Assembly (NCBI GenBank): GCA_928212115.1 | Contig: CAKMRJ010005745.1 | Coordinates: 93,941,103-94,005,102, forward strand | Length of the DNA stretch: 64,000 nt | DNA from: Lactuca virosa | Lineage: Eukaryota; Streptophyta; Magnoliopsida; Asterales; Asteraceae | Direction: 5' to 3' | Made by a program: the position numbers and the translations under genes | The notes under the pieces: generated by a model | The model's database searches: none | Told to the model about the DNA's origin: nothing | Seen by the model: the letters and a program-made list of their open reading frames with translations, nothing else | Shown: positions 12,930 through 24,488 of the stretch, one piece after another | Layout of the letters: every line of letters starts with the position of its first letter | How positions within the stretch are numbered: the first letter of the stretch is position 1

Positions 12930-13727
12930 TATATGTATAAGAGTAAGTCAGTCTTACCGTTAGTAGGCCTCATTCAAGAAGTCGGTCTATAAGGGGTGGT
13001 ATAAGGTTACTGCCTATAAAATGGCAGTTTAATGGGTGTCCACTCTCACCCACCGCTTCCTTGACTGGTGGAGGGTCGTTAACCGAACGGGCAGGACAGG
13101 ACATTAATTCTCCCTTTATTAAAAGTATAATGATAAATATAAAGTAACTAAATTTTATTAAATTCCTAATCTTAGTTACTTTAGGAAAATGTGAATTTGG
13201 TGCTAACCCATGAAATTGCACTTTGCACCTTGTTAAGTCGTTAGTGGAGCATGTGTGGTTAACCGACACACTAATCTGGGATTGACAATGTGTGGCAAAG
13301 GGTAGCTTGATGTTAATCATAGATCAATGGAGCGTGTGTGGTTAACCGACACATTGGTTAGGTGGTTGTAACATTAAGTGTACCAAGTTAATTTGCATGG
13401 TTATTCACTCCTTGTTTGTGATCCTCGGCATCCCAGTCACAAACTTGAAGGGCATAATCGAGATTTAAACATGTCATTGAATAGTTCAATGAATCTCAAT
13501 AGATCTAGGAGTTTCAATTCATTTAAAACCTAATGTTAAATTTCGTTTTTCATGGTGGAAATTGCTAAATCGTCAATTACCTACCTTCAAATATTTTGTA
13601 GCTTGGATTACGGCATCCTTCTTCCAAGTTATAAAATATTGTGTTGGGTCCTAGCCTTAATATTTCATATTGGGTGTTATATTAAGGACTTAAATCAACT
13701 AAACTTGAATTTCTCCCTCATAGATAG
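12930..13727 (+). ncRNA. Structured leader of element A: conserved-loop hairpin array
   Basis: The untranslated leader holds several hairpins that recur in the leader of B. Type I (22-nt loop containing GTGTGGTTAACC): 13241-13274 with stem TTAGTG/CACTAA, and 13323-13358 with stem ATCAATG/CATTGGT. Type II (15-nt loop containing CGGCATCC): 13414-13444 with stem GTTTGTGA/TCACAAAC, and 13602-13628 with stem CTTGGA/TCCAAG. A further TGGGTG/CACCCA hairpin is at 13033-13052 and an alternative CCACC/GGTGG pairing at 13050-13071. Stems differ, loops do not. A packaging or dimerisation role is inferred. Element D interrupts the leader at 13728. Confidence 0.7.
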
Positions 13728-16018
13728 TGTGACATCCCCAATTTTACGGCCAGAAAAGACCGATTTAGTTTATGATTTTTAATAAAAAAAATCAAAGTAA
13801 ACTTCTTAATAAAAGTGTTGCAGAATTTTGTTCCCAGAAAAACATGATATATATGTTATCAAAGCACTTCCGAAGAAATGTATTTTATTCCTTTTAAAAC
13901 CTTGGGATGTCAACGCCAATACCGAAATATAAGCATAAACAGAACTTACATTGATTTACACTAGTGATCTACATCTCTTTAATCCCTCAGTGAAGTGTAG
14001 CTTTATATCGACACATGTGATACAAATAAACTTAGTGGGTCAGGTTGGGAAACCTGGTGAGCATATAGGGTTTTCAACCAACAATAAGTAAGTTTATTAT
14101 TTCAACAATCACTAAACCCGATTACCCGTTCCCGTTATCCTCACCTTACGTCCCTAAAGCATCTATCATAAGGGACTTATCCTAAGGAATTTCATCGGGA
14201 TGGACACTACTGCTAAGGGGATTCCTCAGCCGTATGTGTCCGTAAGGCAACCATGGGGGGATGGAGTACACCGGTGAACACTTCGTTCACAAACACCTAT
14301 AGGTTGCGAGCCTGCTAGCGTTCCACTGGACTTCCTAGAAAAGTCTGTGGTCCTCATCCATACTTCGCTAGATGACTGGAACAACGTCAACATTGAGGCC
14401 TCTCGTCATTTTATTTCACCACACACCAACTATTTTATCTACCCATGTTCTACCCAACATATTTGTAGATATAAAAAACATACATGGTCTAGATCTGTAA
14501 AATAAAGCTTACATCTTTTATCCTGCATAACTTTCAAAGCATAAAATACATATACGGTCTAGATCTGAAGAAAAAGTCCAGATGTGAAGGAAAGAAGTTC
14601 AAATCTTTCATCCAACATAGATCTCACAGTATACAGTTTAGATATGAAGAAAATTTTAGATCTGAGATAAGGAAGTGTAGATCTGAAGGAAAAAGTTCCA
14701 GATCTGAAATAAAGAAGTATATATCTTTCATCCAGCAAACATCACATGAAAACGGATAACATATATATACACATAGCACATAATTCATATGAAATACTTC
14801 ATATCTATGTGTAAGATGAAAGTGACTATACACTCACCTGATACGGAGTGATCCGGACAGCACCTCGCTTCTAAAAATAATCTTCTTTGACAAAACCGAT
14901 AAGTTTGCTTGAAAACCGGGCTCCGCGCGGGCAGAGTTTTAAACCAAAAAACTCTTTTTCTCGGAAACTTCGGGATCTCCAGGGCTTTCTTCTAGTGCTA
15001 GGGAGTTACCCTAGGCTTTGGGCGGTGTGGGGAGTTAAAGAGAGAGTTTAGAGAGAGAAAGTGAAGGTTGAAGGTGTGAGAGATGAGCGTCCCCCCACAC
15101 TCCATTTATAGGCTGTGAAACAGCTCTACTCGTCAAGTCCAGGCCAGGTGTCACCATTCTGGTGGCAGAACGTGGGTGGCCTACATTGTGCCACGTCACC
15201 CCTTTTGCAGCAGCACCCTGCCGATTTCTAAACCCCGTAACTTTCGCATACGAGCTCCGTTTTCGATGTTCTTTATATCCACACGTAGGTAAAACAAGAT
15301 CTATAACTTTCCTTTTGACTCCATTGGCTAGTTATCGACCGATCTTAAATTTAAAAGTAGGAGGAGATTATATTGTTAAATGACCGCGTAAAATTCATAA
15401 CTTCTACATACGGGCTCTGTTTTCGTCTGTCTTTTTATCGTTGAGCTCCTATTAATGAGATAATCAATTCTCATTTAGGTCGCATTGGCCAAAAATCGCT
15501 CGATCTAAAATTCGAGTTTCGGGCTGTGCACTGCTGATCCGAAAATTTGAAAAATCATAACTTCCTCATACGAAGTCAGATTTGGGTGTTATTTTTATGG
15601 ACGCTCTCGGTTTAACGAAAACTACGAATTTTGTTTAGATTACTAAGGCTAAAAATTCATCTATTGTAAATTCACTATTTACGTCGCGCAGCGTCGTGCC
15701 GGTTTTGTCGCGAAACTTCGACGAACCATAACTTCTTCGTTATAGCTCGTATTTCGGCGTTCTTTATATATCTGAAATCCTTGTTTCGACCACTACAACT
15801 TTATGTAAAGATATCGGGTTTATCTCACACATTAATTTTGACGCTTATTTTTATTCTTTATTAATTATATCTTTATAATTAAGTATAAAGCACACAAATT
15901 CACATAATTCACGTAATACTTAAATAATTCATCTTTATTGCTTCAAAAAGAGTTACAATAGCTGACCTAGACTATTACATCATCTACTAATGCCTAGCCA
16001 CGAAACACGGACGTTACA
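13728..16018 (-). mobile_element. Element D (gypsy, Tekay-like), 3' LTR, left copy
   Basis: A 2291-bp LTR, TGTGACATCC...GTTACA on the plus strand; the element reads on the minus strand. Partner is 19887-22181. Flanking 5-mers GATAG (13723-13727) and GATAT (22182-22186) form a near-perfect target duplication. The minus-strand TATA box is CCTATAAATGG (about 15102-15112). Contains repeated CAGATCTGAA/GTAGATCTGAA words (14500-14730). Confidence 0.92.
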
Positions 16019-16036
16019 ATTCTCTCCCCCTTAGGA
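16019..16036 (-). promoter_or_regulatory. Polypurine tract of element D
   Basis: On the minus strand CCTAAGGGGGAGAGAAT runs up to the LTR start TGTAACG, the normal gypsy plus-strand primer. Confidence 0.8.
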
Positions 16037-16052
16037 TGATTCCGTCCCGGAA

Positions 16053-17537
16053 TCATGCGTCAGCAAACAGATGCGGATAGCGACTCATCATGTCACTTTC
16101 TGTTTCCCAAGTGAGATTCGGCCCATTCGTATGTTTCCAACAGACTAGCACTAAATCGACCATCTTGCGTCGTAACTTCTCAGTCTTATGGTCAACGTTA
16201 GCCTCGGGCTCTTTGATTAGCCTCTTATTCTCATCCATCCTTAACTCTGAGATTGGAATTATGTCGGGGACTTCTCCCGTGAATTTCCTCAAATAACACA
16301 CATGGAAGGTGTTACGAATACCGTCTAGTTCTTCGGGCAATTCGAGCTTGTATGCTTGGTTCCCAATCTTTTGAAGAAATTTGAACGGTCCAATAAACCT
16401 TGGACTCAGCTTTCCTCGTTTCCCAAATCTTATAAGTCCCATCCACGATGAGACTTTGAGCAAAACTGAATCCCCAACTTCGTATGTCACCGGTCGCCTC
16501 TTCTTGTCAGCATAGCTCTTTTGACGATCCTGAGCTGCTAACATCCTTTCCCTAATCACTTTCAGCTTTTCAGCAGTCTGATGGACTATCTCGGGGCCCA
16601 TAAACTGCTGTTCTCCGGCTTCAATCCAACAAGACGGCGTACAACACTTTTGTCCATATAAGGCTTGATAAGGTGCCATCTTGATGCTCGAATGGTAACT
16701 GTTGTTGTAGGAAAATTCTACCAGAGGTAAGTGTTCATCCCAGTTACCTTGGAACTCTAGGGTACACGCTCTTAGCATATCCTCCAACGTTTGAATCGTT
16801 ATTTCGCTCTGACCATCGGTCTGTGGATGATAAGTTGTACTTAAACACAATTTCGTACCCAATTCCTCTTTTAGAATCCTCCAAAACCTTGATGTAAAAC
16901 GACTATCACGATCTGATACAATTGTTAAAGGAACACCATGAAGTCTTACCACCTCCTTCACGTAAGCATTGGCGAGCTTATCCATCGACCATCTTTCGTT
17001 AGCTGATATGAAGTGTGCACTCTTATTGAATCGATCAACGACCACCCAAATCATGCCGTGACCGTCCCTTGTCCTGGGCAGTTTAGTGACAAAATCCATG
17101 GTAATGTCTTCCCATTTACCCATGGGAACAGGTAAAGATTCTAAACTCCCATACGGTTTCTGATGTTGTGCCTTAACTCTCGCACATGTCACACACTCGG
17201 CCACATACTTCGCAACATCGAGCTTCGTCGTCGGCCACCGGTAGTAGGGTTTCAGATCCCTATACATTTTTGTGCTGCCAGGATGAATCGAGTACATGGT
17301 CTTGTGAGCTTCTTCCATCAAAAGATCTCTTATTCCTCCCGTCTTATGTACCCAAATCCTATCTTGGAATACCTTTAGCCCTTGACTGTTTGTACCGAAC
17401 ACTAAGGTTTTGCCCAAACGTTCCTCCTTTCGGTCATTTTTCTCTGAAGCTTCTTCCTGAGCTCTCTTGATGCTCCCCATAATCGTTGAGACAACTTCAA
17501 TCCTTAATGCCCTTGGCCTTTTCCTTTCAAGGCTCAC
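16053..17537 (-). CDS. Element D integrase with chromodomain-like tail, 494 codons
   Basis: This is the longest clean frame of clear function in the window. Order: an H2C2 zinc-binding segment (HPGSTKMYRDLKPYY then CVTCARVK, residues ~90-120); the DDE catalytic core (MDFVTKLPRTRDGHG with first Asp, VSDRDSRFTSRFW with second Asp, HPQTDGQSEITIQTLEDML with the Glu); a GKLSPRFIGPFKFLQKIG module; and a C-terminal chromodomain-like stretch ending LTWETESDMMSRYPHLF, typical of chromovirus (Tekay/Del) integrases. It would insert cDNA into host chromatin. The in-frame ATG is probably not a natural start: in the intact family this is the C-terminal part of a polyprotein, and a stop just upstream separates it from RNase H remnants. 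RT is missing, so the element is not autonomous. Confidence 0.9.
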   Translation of the reverse strand: MSLERKRPRALRIEVVSTIMGSIKRAQEEASEKNDRKEERLGKTLVFGTNSQGLKVFQDRIWVHKTGGIRDLLMEEAHKTMYSIHPGSTKMYRDLKPYYRWPTTKLDVAKYVAECVTCARVKAQHQKPYGSLESLPVPMGKWEDITMDFVTKLPRTRDGHGMIWVVVDRFNKSAHFISANERWSMDKLANAYVKEVVRLHGVPLTIVSDRDSRFTSRFWRILKEELGTKLCLSTTYHPQTDGQSEITIQTLEDMLRACTLEFQGNWDEHLPLVEFSYNNSYHSSIKMAPYQALYGQKCCTPSCWIEAGEQQFMGPEIVHQTAEKLKVIRERMLAAQDRQKSYADKKRRPVTYEVGDSVLLKVSSWMGLIRFGKRGKLSPRFIGPFKFLQKIGNQAYKLELPEELDGIRNTFHVCYLRKFTGEVPDIIPISELRMDENKRLIKEPEANVDHKTEKLRRKMVDLVLVCWKHTNGPNLTWETESDMMSRYPHLFADA

Positions 17538-17905
17538 TTTTCAGCCTACAACATCAGCTACAACATTTGCTTTACCAGGGTGGTAAAGTATCTCGCAATC
17601 GTAATCCTTTAGCAACTCTAGCCAGCGTCGTTGCCTCATATTCAACTTTTTTTGATCAAAGTGATACTAAAGACTCTTATGATCAGTGAAAAGCTTGCAC
17701 TTCGTGCCGTAAAGATAATGCCTCCATATCTTTAGCGCAAATACTACTGCTGCCAACTCCAGATCATGAGTGGGGTAGTTCTTTTCGTGTTCTTTTAATT
17801 GTCTCGATGCATATGTTATCACATTATCCATTTAGGCCAGAACACAAAACAGCTCCAGATGCGTCGCTACAGACTACAAAATCTTCAATTCCGTTCTCGG
17901 AAACA
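17538..17905 (-). pseudogene. Element D RNase H remnant
   Basis: Minus-strand translation shows, upstream of the integrase, pieces such as DFVVCSDAS, LELAAVVFALKIWRHY, NMRQRRWLELL and HPGKANVVADV, the gypsy RNase H and its linker. Frameshifts and stops break it, and a small deletion lies near 17820. It ends abruptly near 17905, beyond which no RT can be recognised. Confidence 0.8.
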
Positions 17906-18835
17906 CCAACAAGACATGACTTGTATAATGACTCCATATGTTATCTCTTCATCCTAGGTAACAGTCGTAACTATTATGTTTCCTTCGAATGAGTATCTAA
18001 CTTTTGGAATTCTTGTCTGCAGGCGGTGCTCGATCTTGCACCCGCTCCCTATCCCATGTTGAACTTTCAATTGTGACCTTTAAGTCACAATCTCGATCCT
18101 TATTGGAGACTCCTCCTTCCTTTTTTTAACAAACTTAAGATAAGTTCTTTCCTTTGATTACCATAGTAGACTGATGGGTCATGTTCTAATGACCTTTTAT
18201 CGTATGATGCAACACTTAGACTCAGGTCATTTAGAGTCAAATTCCAGAACGAAATATACCTTCCTTCATGTTTTAATGTGATATAATCACATTCTAGCAT
18301 GTAGCACTTCTAGCTACAAGCTTCTCAGCTTAACAATTTTTACAATACTTATATTGATCACTTCGATTATCTTTCACTTCAATCTTCTGGCTTAAGTCGG
18401 ATGCTACATCGATCTTGTTTCTTTGAACCACGTAACATACTTATCTTATTCAGACTCGATTTGATATGGCCACTAGGGTCGGAATAACAATCACCTTCTT
18501 AGTCATTACCGAAACGATGGTAACGAAAGATATGAACAAAACAGAATCGATTACTAGCTTCTTGGTAACCTTGTGACCTTCCCTGATCAAAGTGCGAGTC
18601 CTGTGCTTCCGGTTGTATAGGCCTCTACTACCATTCACACCTACTCATACTCGTCGCAAGTATTGTCTCGTAGTTTTCCAAGTCACCATACAAGAAAATT
18701 CACACAACAGCTTAACACATCAGATAACAAAATGAAGGTTTTATATTATTCCTAGAAACGATTACATAGGTGTTCAATTTCACCCTAGACTATGCCTCTA
18801 ATAGGCTACATTATATGATACTACCCGCATGGCTA
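17906..18835. other. Unrecognised sequence in place of D protease/RT
   Basis: Where gag-proximal protease and RT should lie, no gypsy motifs are seen in any frame. It may be filler DNA, a different element fragment or strongly decayed pol. Minus-strand frames at 18100-18300 and 18450-18638 are without family features. Confidence 0.5.
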
Positions 18836-18866
18836 CTACATATCTTGATCTTCGGATAGAAAATCC

Positions 18867-19160
18867 TCACTCGTGATTCCTTGCGTTGTCACCTTCTTCA
18901 TCGAGGATTGTCTGAGATGCTCTTGCCTTCGGCTTTGGAGGCGCATTTGCTCTTGCGACTTCATTTTTCCTCGGGCAGTCATTAGAAATATGTCCTTCTT
19001 CCCTACAACCGTAGCACACCCTCTTACTAAATGTACACTCATTGGCGTAATGCCCAGTCCTTCCACATTTGAAGCAAGTCACCTCCCTTCCAGAGTGTTT
19101 ATTTTTGCACTTATCGCACCGTTTTTCTTTACCTCCTCCTTCGCCAGACTTTGAGAACAT
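18867..19160 (-). pseudogene. Element D gag, zinc-knuckle part
   Basis: Two CCHC knuckles stand in a row, CFKCGRTGHYANEC and CYGCREEGHISNDC, in a Lys/Arg-rich nucleocapsid-like context. The knuckles bind genomic RNA for packaging. It begins downstream of a break from the gag N-terminus at 19197, so the central capsid region is missing. Confidence 0.85.
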
Positions 19161-19196
19161 CTTGCTCTTGTTGGACCTTGAAGACCCCTCAAGTTT

Positions 19197-19502
19197 TCAC
19201 TTCTTGCCAACTTCAACCTTGTTGGTAGTCCTATCGTTGATCATTTCTTCAATAGACTTAGCAAACCTGATGGTTGCCTCAAGAGTTGGTGCCTGGCGTA
19301 CCAACACAGTAAGTTCGTCCTTACTTTGTTGAAGTAAACGCCTTGTTTCTTCCATCTGTTGATCCAACATCATCCGCACCATTGCCTGTAATCCTGCCAT
19401 CGTGATTGGTTCAGGTGCAACTGCTACTTCTGGTGCTTTCTCAATCACTTGAGGCTTAGGCTGCGGGTTACCGTTTCCGAATCCACTTCGAGTGCTCACC
19501 AT
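19197..19502 (-). pseudogene. Element D gag, N-terminal part
   Basis: Starts MVSTRSGFGNGNPQPKP about 370 bp after the primer-binding site and contains a helical, Gln/Glu-rich stretch (MLDQQMEETRRLLQQS), then stops. The retrotransposon gag core that should follow is deleted, since the next frame resumes at the zinc knuckles. Confidence 0.75.
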
Positions 19503-19870
19503 ATCGATCTATACACCAAAATCAGACGTTCGACGTGTAGTGACGAGAATTTAGATAGAAAAGACTTATTTATGATAGACGTATAAATCTCCTTATTACT
19601 CCGAAAAGTTACATGCCAGTTCTAATTCCGTAATCAAACGTTTAGAAACCCGTACACATAAAATTTCCACATCCGATCGGCAACAGACCATAGATCCGGT
19701 AGCATCATAAAGCATCATAATTCATTTAGCACATAAAGCAATTTAGACATCTTTCCTAAAATAAAATAGTGCTCGTGTCTAAAATATGGTAGACACTCAT
19801 CTCACAATCATCACTTAGCATTCTAAGTTTAAGTCTAGAAATCCTACAAATTCCTAGTTCGCTTAAACTA

Positions 19871-19885
19871 ATGCTCTGATACCAA
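19871..19885 (-). promoter_or_regulatory. Primer-binding site of element D
   Basis: The minus strand reads TTGGTATCAGAGCAT 1 nt after the 5' LTR (right copy), the initiator Met tRNA primer site. It sets the orientation of D. Confidence 0.92.
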
Positions 19886-19886
19886 C

Positions 19887-22181
19887 TGTGACATCCCCAT
19901 TTTTACAACCAGAAAAGACCGATTTAGTTTATGCTTTTTAATAAAAGAAAAATCAAAGTAAACTTCTTAATAAAAGTGTTGCGGAATTTTGTTCCCAGAG
20001 AAACATGATAAATATGTTATCAAAGCACTTCCGAAGAAATGTATTTGATTCCTTTTAAAACCTTGGGATGTCAACGTCAATACAGAAACATAAGCATAAC
20101 AAACTTACATTCATTTACACTAGTGATCTACATCTCTTTAATCCCTCAAGTGAAGTGTAGCTTTATATCGACACATGTGATACAAAAAACTTAGTGGGTC
20201 AGTTGGGAAACCTGGTGAGCATAATAGGGTGCTCAACCCACAATAAGTAAGTTTATTATTTCAACAATCACTAAACCCGATTACCCGTTCCCGTTATCCT
20301 CACCTTACGTCCCTAAAGCATCTATCATAAGGGACCTATCCTAAGGAATTTCATCGGGATGGACACTACTGCTAAGGGTTCCTCACCATATATCTCCGTA
20401 AGGCACCACGGGGGAGGAGTACAGTAACACCGTGACAACTTCGTTCACAAACACCTACAGGTTGCGAGCCTGCTAGCGTTCCACTAGACTTCCTAGAAAA
20501 GTCTGTGGTCGTCATCCATACTCCGCTAGATAACTGGAACAACGTCAACATTGAGGCCTCTCATCATTTATTTCACCACACACCAACTATTTATCTACCC
20601 ATGTTCTACAACCAACATATTTGTAGATATAAAATACATACAGGTCGATCTGTAAAATAAAGCTTACATATTTTATCCAGCATAACTTTCAAAGCATAAA
20701 ATACATATACGGTCTAGATCTGAAGAAAAAGTCCAGATGCGAAGGAAAGAAGTTCAGATCTTTCATCCAACATAGATCTCACAGTATACAGTTTAGATCT
20801 GAAGAAAAGTTTAGATCTGAGATAAGGAAGTGTAGATCTGAAGGAAAAAGTTCCAGATCTGAAATAAAGAAGTATATATCTTTCATCCAGCAAACATCAC
20901 ATGAAAACGGATAACATATAGATACACATAGCACATATTCATATGAAATACTTCATATCTATGTGTAAGATGAAAGTGACTATTGCACTCACCTGATACG
21001 GAGTGATCCGGACAGCACCTCGCTTCTAAAAATAATCTTCTTTGACAAAACCGATAAGTTTGCTTGAAAACGGGGCTCCGCGCGGGCAGCGTTTTAAACC
21101 GAAAAACTCTTTTTCTCGGAGACTTTGGGCTCTCCGGGGCTTTCTTCTAGTGGTAGGGAGTTACCCTAGGCTTTGGGGGGAGGGGGGTTGGGGAGTTAGA
21201 GAGAGAGTTTAGATAGAGAAAGTGAAGGTTGAAGGTTTGAGAGATGAGCTTCCCCTGATACTCCATTTATAGGCTATGAAACAGCTCTACTCGTCGAGTC
21301 CAGGCCAGGCGTCACCATTCTGGTGGCAGAACGTGGGTGGCCTACATTGTGCCACGTCACCCCTTTTGCAGCAGCACCCTGCCGACTTCTAAACCCCGTA
21401 ACTTTCGCATACAAGATCCGTTTTCGACGTTCTTTATATCCACGTGTAGGTAAAAACAAGATCTACAACTTTCCTTTTGACTCCATCGGCTAGTTCTCGA
21501 CCGATCTTAAATTTAACAGTAGGAGGAGATTATATTGTTAAATGACCGCGTAAAATTCTTAACTTCTACATACGGGCTCTGTTTTCGTCTGTCTTTTTAT
21601 CGTTTGAGCTCCTATTAATGAGATCTTCAATTCTCATTTAGGTCGCGTTGGCCAAAAACCGCTCGATCTAAAATTCGAGTTTCGGGCTGTGCACTGCTGA
21701 TCCGAAAATTTGAAAAATCATAACTTCCTCATACGAAGTCAGATTTGGGTGTCATTTTTAGGGACGCTCTCGGTTTAACGAACACTACGACTTTTGTTTA
21801 TATTACTAAGGCTAAAAACTCCTCTATTGTAAATGCACTATTTACGTCGCGCAACGTCGTGCCGGTTTTGTCGCGAAACTTCAACGGGTCATAACTTCTT
21901 CGTTATAGCTCGTATTTTGGCGTTCTTTATATATCCGGAATCCTTGTTTCGACCACTACAACTTTATGTAAAGATATCTGGTTTATCTCACACTTTAATT
22001 TTGATGCTTATTTTTATTCTTTATTAATTATATCTTTATAATTAAGTATAAAACACATAAATTCACATAATTCACGTAATACTTAAATAATTCATCTTTA
22101 TTGCTTAAAAAAGAGTTACAATAGTTGACCTAGACTATTACATCATCTACTAATGCCTAGCCCCGAAACACGGGCGTTACA
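19887..22181 (-). mobile_element. Element D (gypsy, Tekay-like), 5' LTR, right copy
   Basis: A 2295-bp LTR, partner of 13728-16018, with small indels and scattered substitutions throughout, many of them transitions. Ends TGTGACATCC...GGCGTTACA (plus strand). TATA on the minus strand at about 21262-21273. Confidence 0.92.
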
Positions 22182-22186
22182 GATAT

Positions 22187-22974
22187 TTAGTTATGACAAC
22201 TATGGTCTTCCTTATCCTTTTGGATGAAGCTATCCTAATGAAGATGATATCCCAAATGACAATCAAGGTGAAAGATTAATCCCTTTATTATGCATTAATG
22301 GGACTGGAAATCATACTTCACCTCCTCCACCTCCTCTAATTATTCTCCCTAACCTACAAGTTGGAGATGAAGTCTCATTTTTGATAAGCTGGGAGAGTTG
22401 GGTGTCGAAGGCCTCGTTTGTTTTTCTACAAAAGTACTTTTTGAGCACTTTTCCCATCTGGCGGGTAGACGTTTCTCAAGTCCACGTGTTCTTCCTCAAA
22501 CATGTAAGAAGACAAAAGACATCTAACACTTCCAAAACAAACAACACCGAAGTCTCAAGGAAGTTGACTGTTGACTGGGTTCTTCAATCACTTTCCGATT
22601 CATATTGTGAGTTTATTAAGGACTACTATGTGACAGACCACGACATGAACCTTAATGATCTTACCTATCTGCTTGTTGCTGCTGAATCAGCAATGATTTG
22701 GAGCACTGATAAGACAAATTTGATTGGAAGATCTACTTCCCAAACTTACATGGACATTGACAATGGAAACATTGGAAGTCCAGAAAAGTCTTCTCTTCCC
22801 AATGGAAAGGGACCGGCCATAGTCAATCCGGTTGACCAAATGGTAAAGAGAAAGGCTAAGTCTGAGATAGTCCCATGTACCATTACTAAAGAGGCCATAT
22901 GTTTCTATTGCCAAAAGGAAGGGGCATTGGTTGCGAAGCTGCCCTATTTACCTGAAAGTTCACTGGGATGGTAA
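22187..22974 (+). pseudogene. Element A gag remnant
   Basis: Resumes element A after the D insertion. A first part reads YDNYGLPYPFG with a stop and a Pro run, like the start of some copia gags. The frame from 22381 includes DWVLQSLSDSYCEFIKDYY and LTYLLVAAESAM, aligning with the gag of B (DMVLNSLPECYGQFILTYH, LLQTAEAGM). It ends with a damaged zinc knuckle (CFYCQKEG, then no His/Cys). So it is copia gag, broken. Confidence 0.7.
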
Positions 22975-23601
22975 AACTCAAAAATTTGACTATGCTTCAG
23001 GTAAAGTCTACTATCTAACTCTACTAAGTTCCTATTTGTAGATTCTTATTACATGATGTGACTAGGTCGCATTTTTATGTTTTGTAGAATCGAAAAAGGA
23101 GAGGAAGCTTAGAAGAAGAGTATGCTGAATTTGATCGCGAAGATAGATTTCGATCGCATGATTCAAAGATCCGAATTTTGAGCTGCTGCTTAAGAGTTAT
23201 GATAGATTGCTTAGGAATAGATAAAAACATAGTTTTCATATATATTTGCATTCTAAGGATAAGTTTTTCCGCAATTTTAAAGTAAAAAGGAAAAATTTTA
23301 TTTTATTTATTTTAAGTATCCTTACAATGGCATTTATGAAAAAATTTTGTTTATATGATTCCATTGATAGCAATATTGGAAAATGGATTTGATTCTTTCG
23401 TTTGTGGTAGTGTCATAATTTACCAATTAAGGAAAGCTTCTCATCACCCAAGTTTCAATTGGATAGAAACTTGGAATTATGCAACTTGTATTGTATGATG
23501 AATGAGAATTTTCATCTTTGGAAAATTAAGACTAATTCCTTGTTCACATGTATATGTGAGTCAAGTGAAGGACTAGGAGATCGGGTACACTTGTTTGTGC
23601 G
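22975..23601 (+). pseudogene. Element A decayed protease/integrase N-terminal region
   Basis: Frames are closed and only traces remain. The last codons before B (GTLVCA-LI) join, across the B insertion, with RSTTKND at 31564 onward, matching HTDVCGPFRSTTRD in the integrase of B. The insertion therefore cut the A integrase at this point. Confidence 0.55.
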
Positions 23602-23606
23602 CTAAT
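23602..23606. repeat. Target-site duplication of element B, left copy
   Basis: CTAAT, identical to 31559-31563. A perfect 5-bp duplication shows that B inserted here as a unit. Confidence 0.92.
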
Positions 23607-24473
23607 TGTTGGATTAGGTGTCTAAGCCCATAACTATAATTGGTATGTACTTGAATTGACAGCAGCACAGTCCTTTTGGGTTGCCCTCAACCTAGCAACT
23701 GGACAAGGAAATTATGAAAGGAGAGATATTAATTTATAAGATAATAATTAATATTATATATATATATAAATGATTTATTAATATGTTAATGGATTAATAT
23801 ATTAATTAGAAATCATTATGTTTAATTAATTGTTAGCCAGAAATTAATCAGAATTGATTTTGGGGTTAAAAGAATTAATTATAAGGTGCAGGGACTAGTT
23901 TGCAATTATCTAATAGTTGAGTGGAAGGCTCTAGAACCCCCTTGGAAGAGGGTGGACGAAATCTTTAGGGGAAACCCTAATAATTTCGTCCATAGGGGCT
24001 TGGATAAGGCCCTGGGTTTGCTTAGGCCCTAAGCAAAGGATAACTAGGGTTTCCCTTAAACCCTAGATCCCTCAACTATATAAGGAGCCTCCTGGTTCAT
24101 GTTTTTGGTGACTCTTTCTTTTGAAGAAACCCTAAGGTCGAGATTTTGCATACTCCCTCTCCCCTCTCTCTTCTACTTTCCTTCTTGCTAGTTTGGGTGT
24201 GATTCCATTAGAGGCATTACACTTGTGGTGCTAAAGCTTCCAAGAAGATCAAGATCAAGATCAAGAGGATTGTCAATTGTTTGCTATAACAATTGAAAGG
24301 TATGTAAACCCTAAACCCTAGTTTACTATTTTCGAAATAGCCTCTCTCCTCTAGGGTTCTTGTTTTGCAATTCAAAGTTGTATGTTCAATAGTTAAAACA
24401 TAGATCCAAAGTAGGTTGCATGTGAACTTAGGAATTGTTTTTCTAGGTTATTTGTTTTACCTAAAACCCTACA
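23607..24473 (+). mobile_element. Element B (copia, Angela/BARE-like), 5' LTR
   Basis: An 867-bp LTR, TGTTGGATTAGG...CCCTACA. By eye it differs from the partner (30694-31558) by only about half a dozen substitutions and a few short indels, so B is the youngest datable insertion. TATA at about 24076 (CTATATAAGG). Telobox-type AAACCCTA repeats follow near 24307 and in the leader. Confidence 0.95.
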
Positions 24474-24474
24474 G

Positions 24475-24488
24475 TGGTATCAGAGCCA
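24475..24488 (+). promoter_or_regulatory. Primer-binding site of element B
   Basis: TGGTATCAGAGCC, 1 nt after the LTR end, is an intact initiator Met tRNA primer site. Confidence 0.92.

Noticed and set aside
16090..17470. Plus-strand frames across the D integrase
   Set aside because: Antisense shadows of a clear minus-strand integrase.
24307..24322. Interstitial telomere
   Set aside because: Only two AAACCCT units in tandem, repeated in the other LTR as part of the element.
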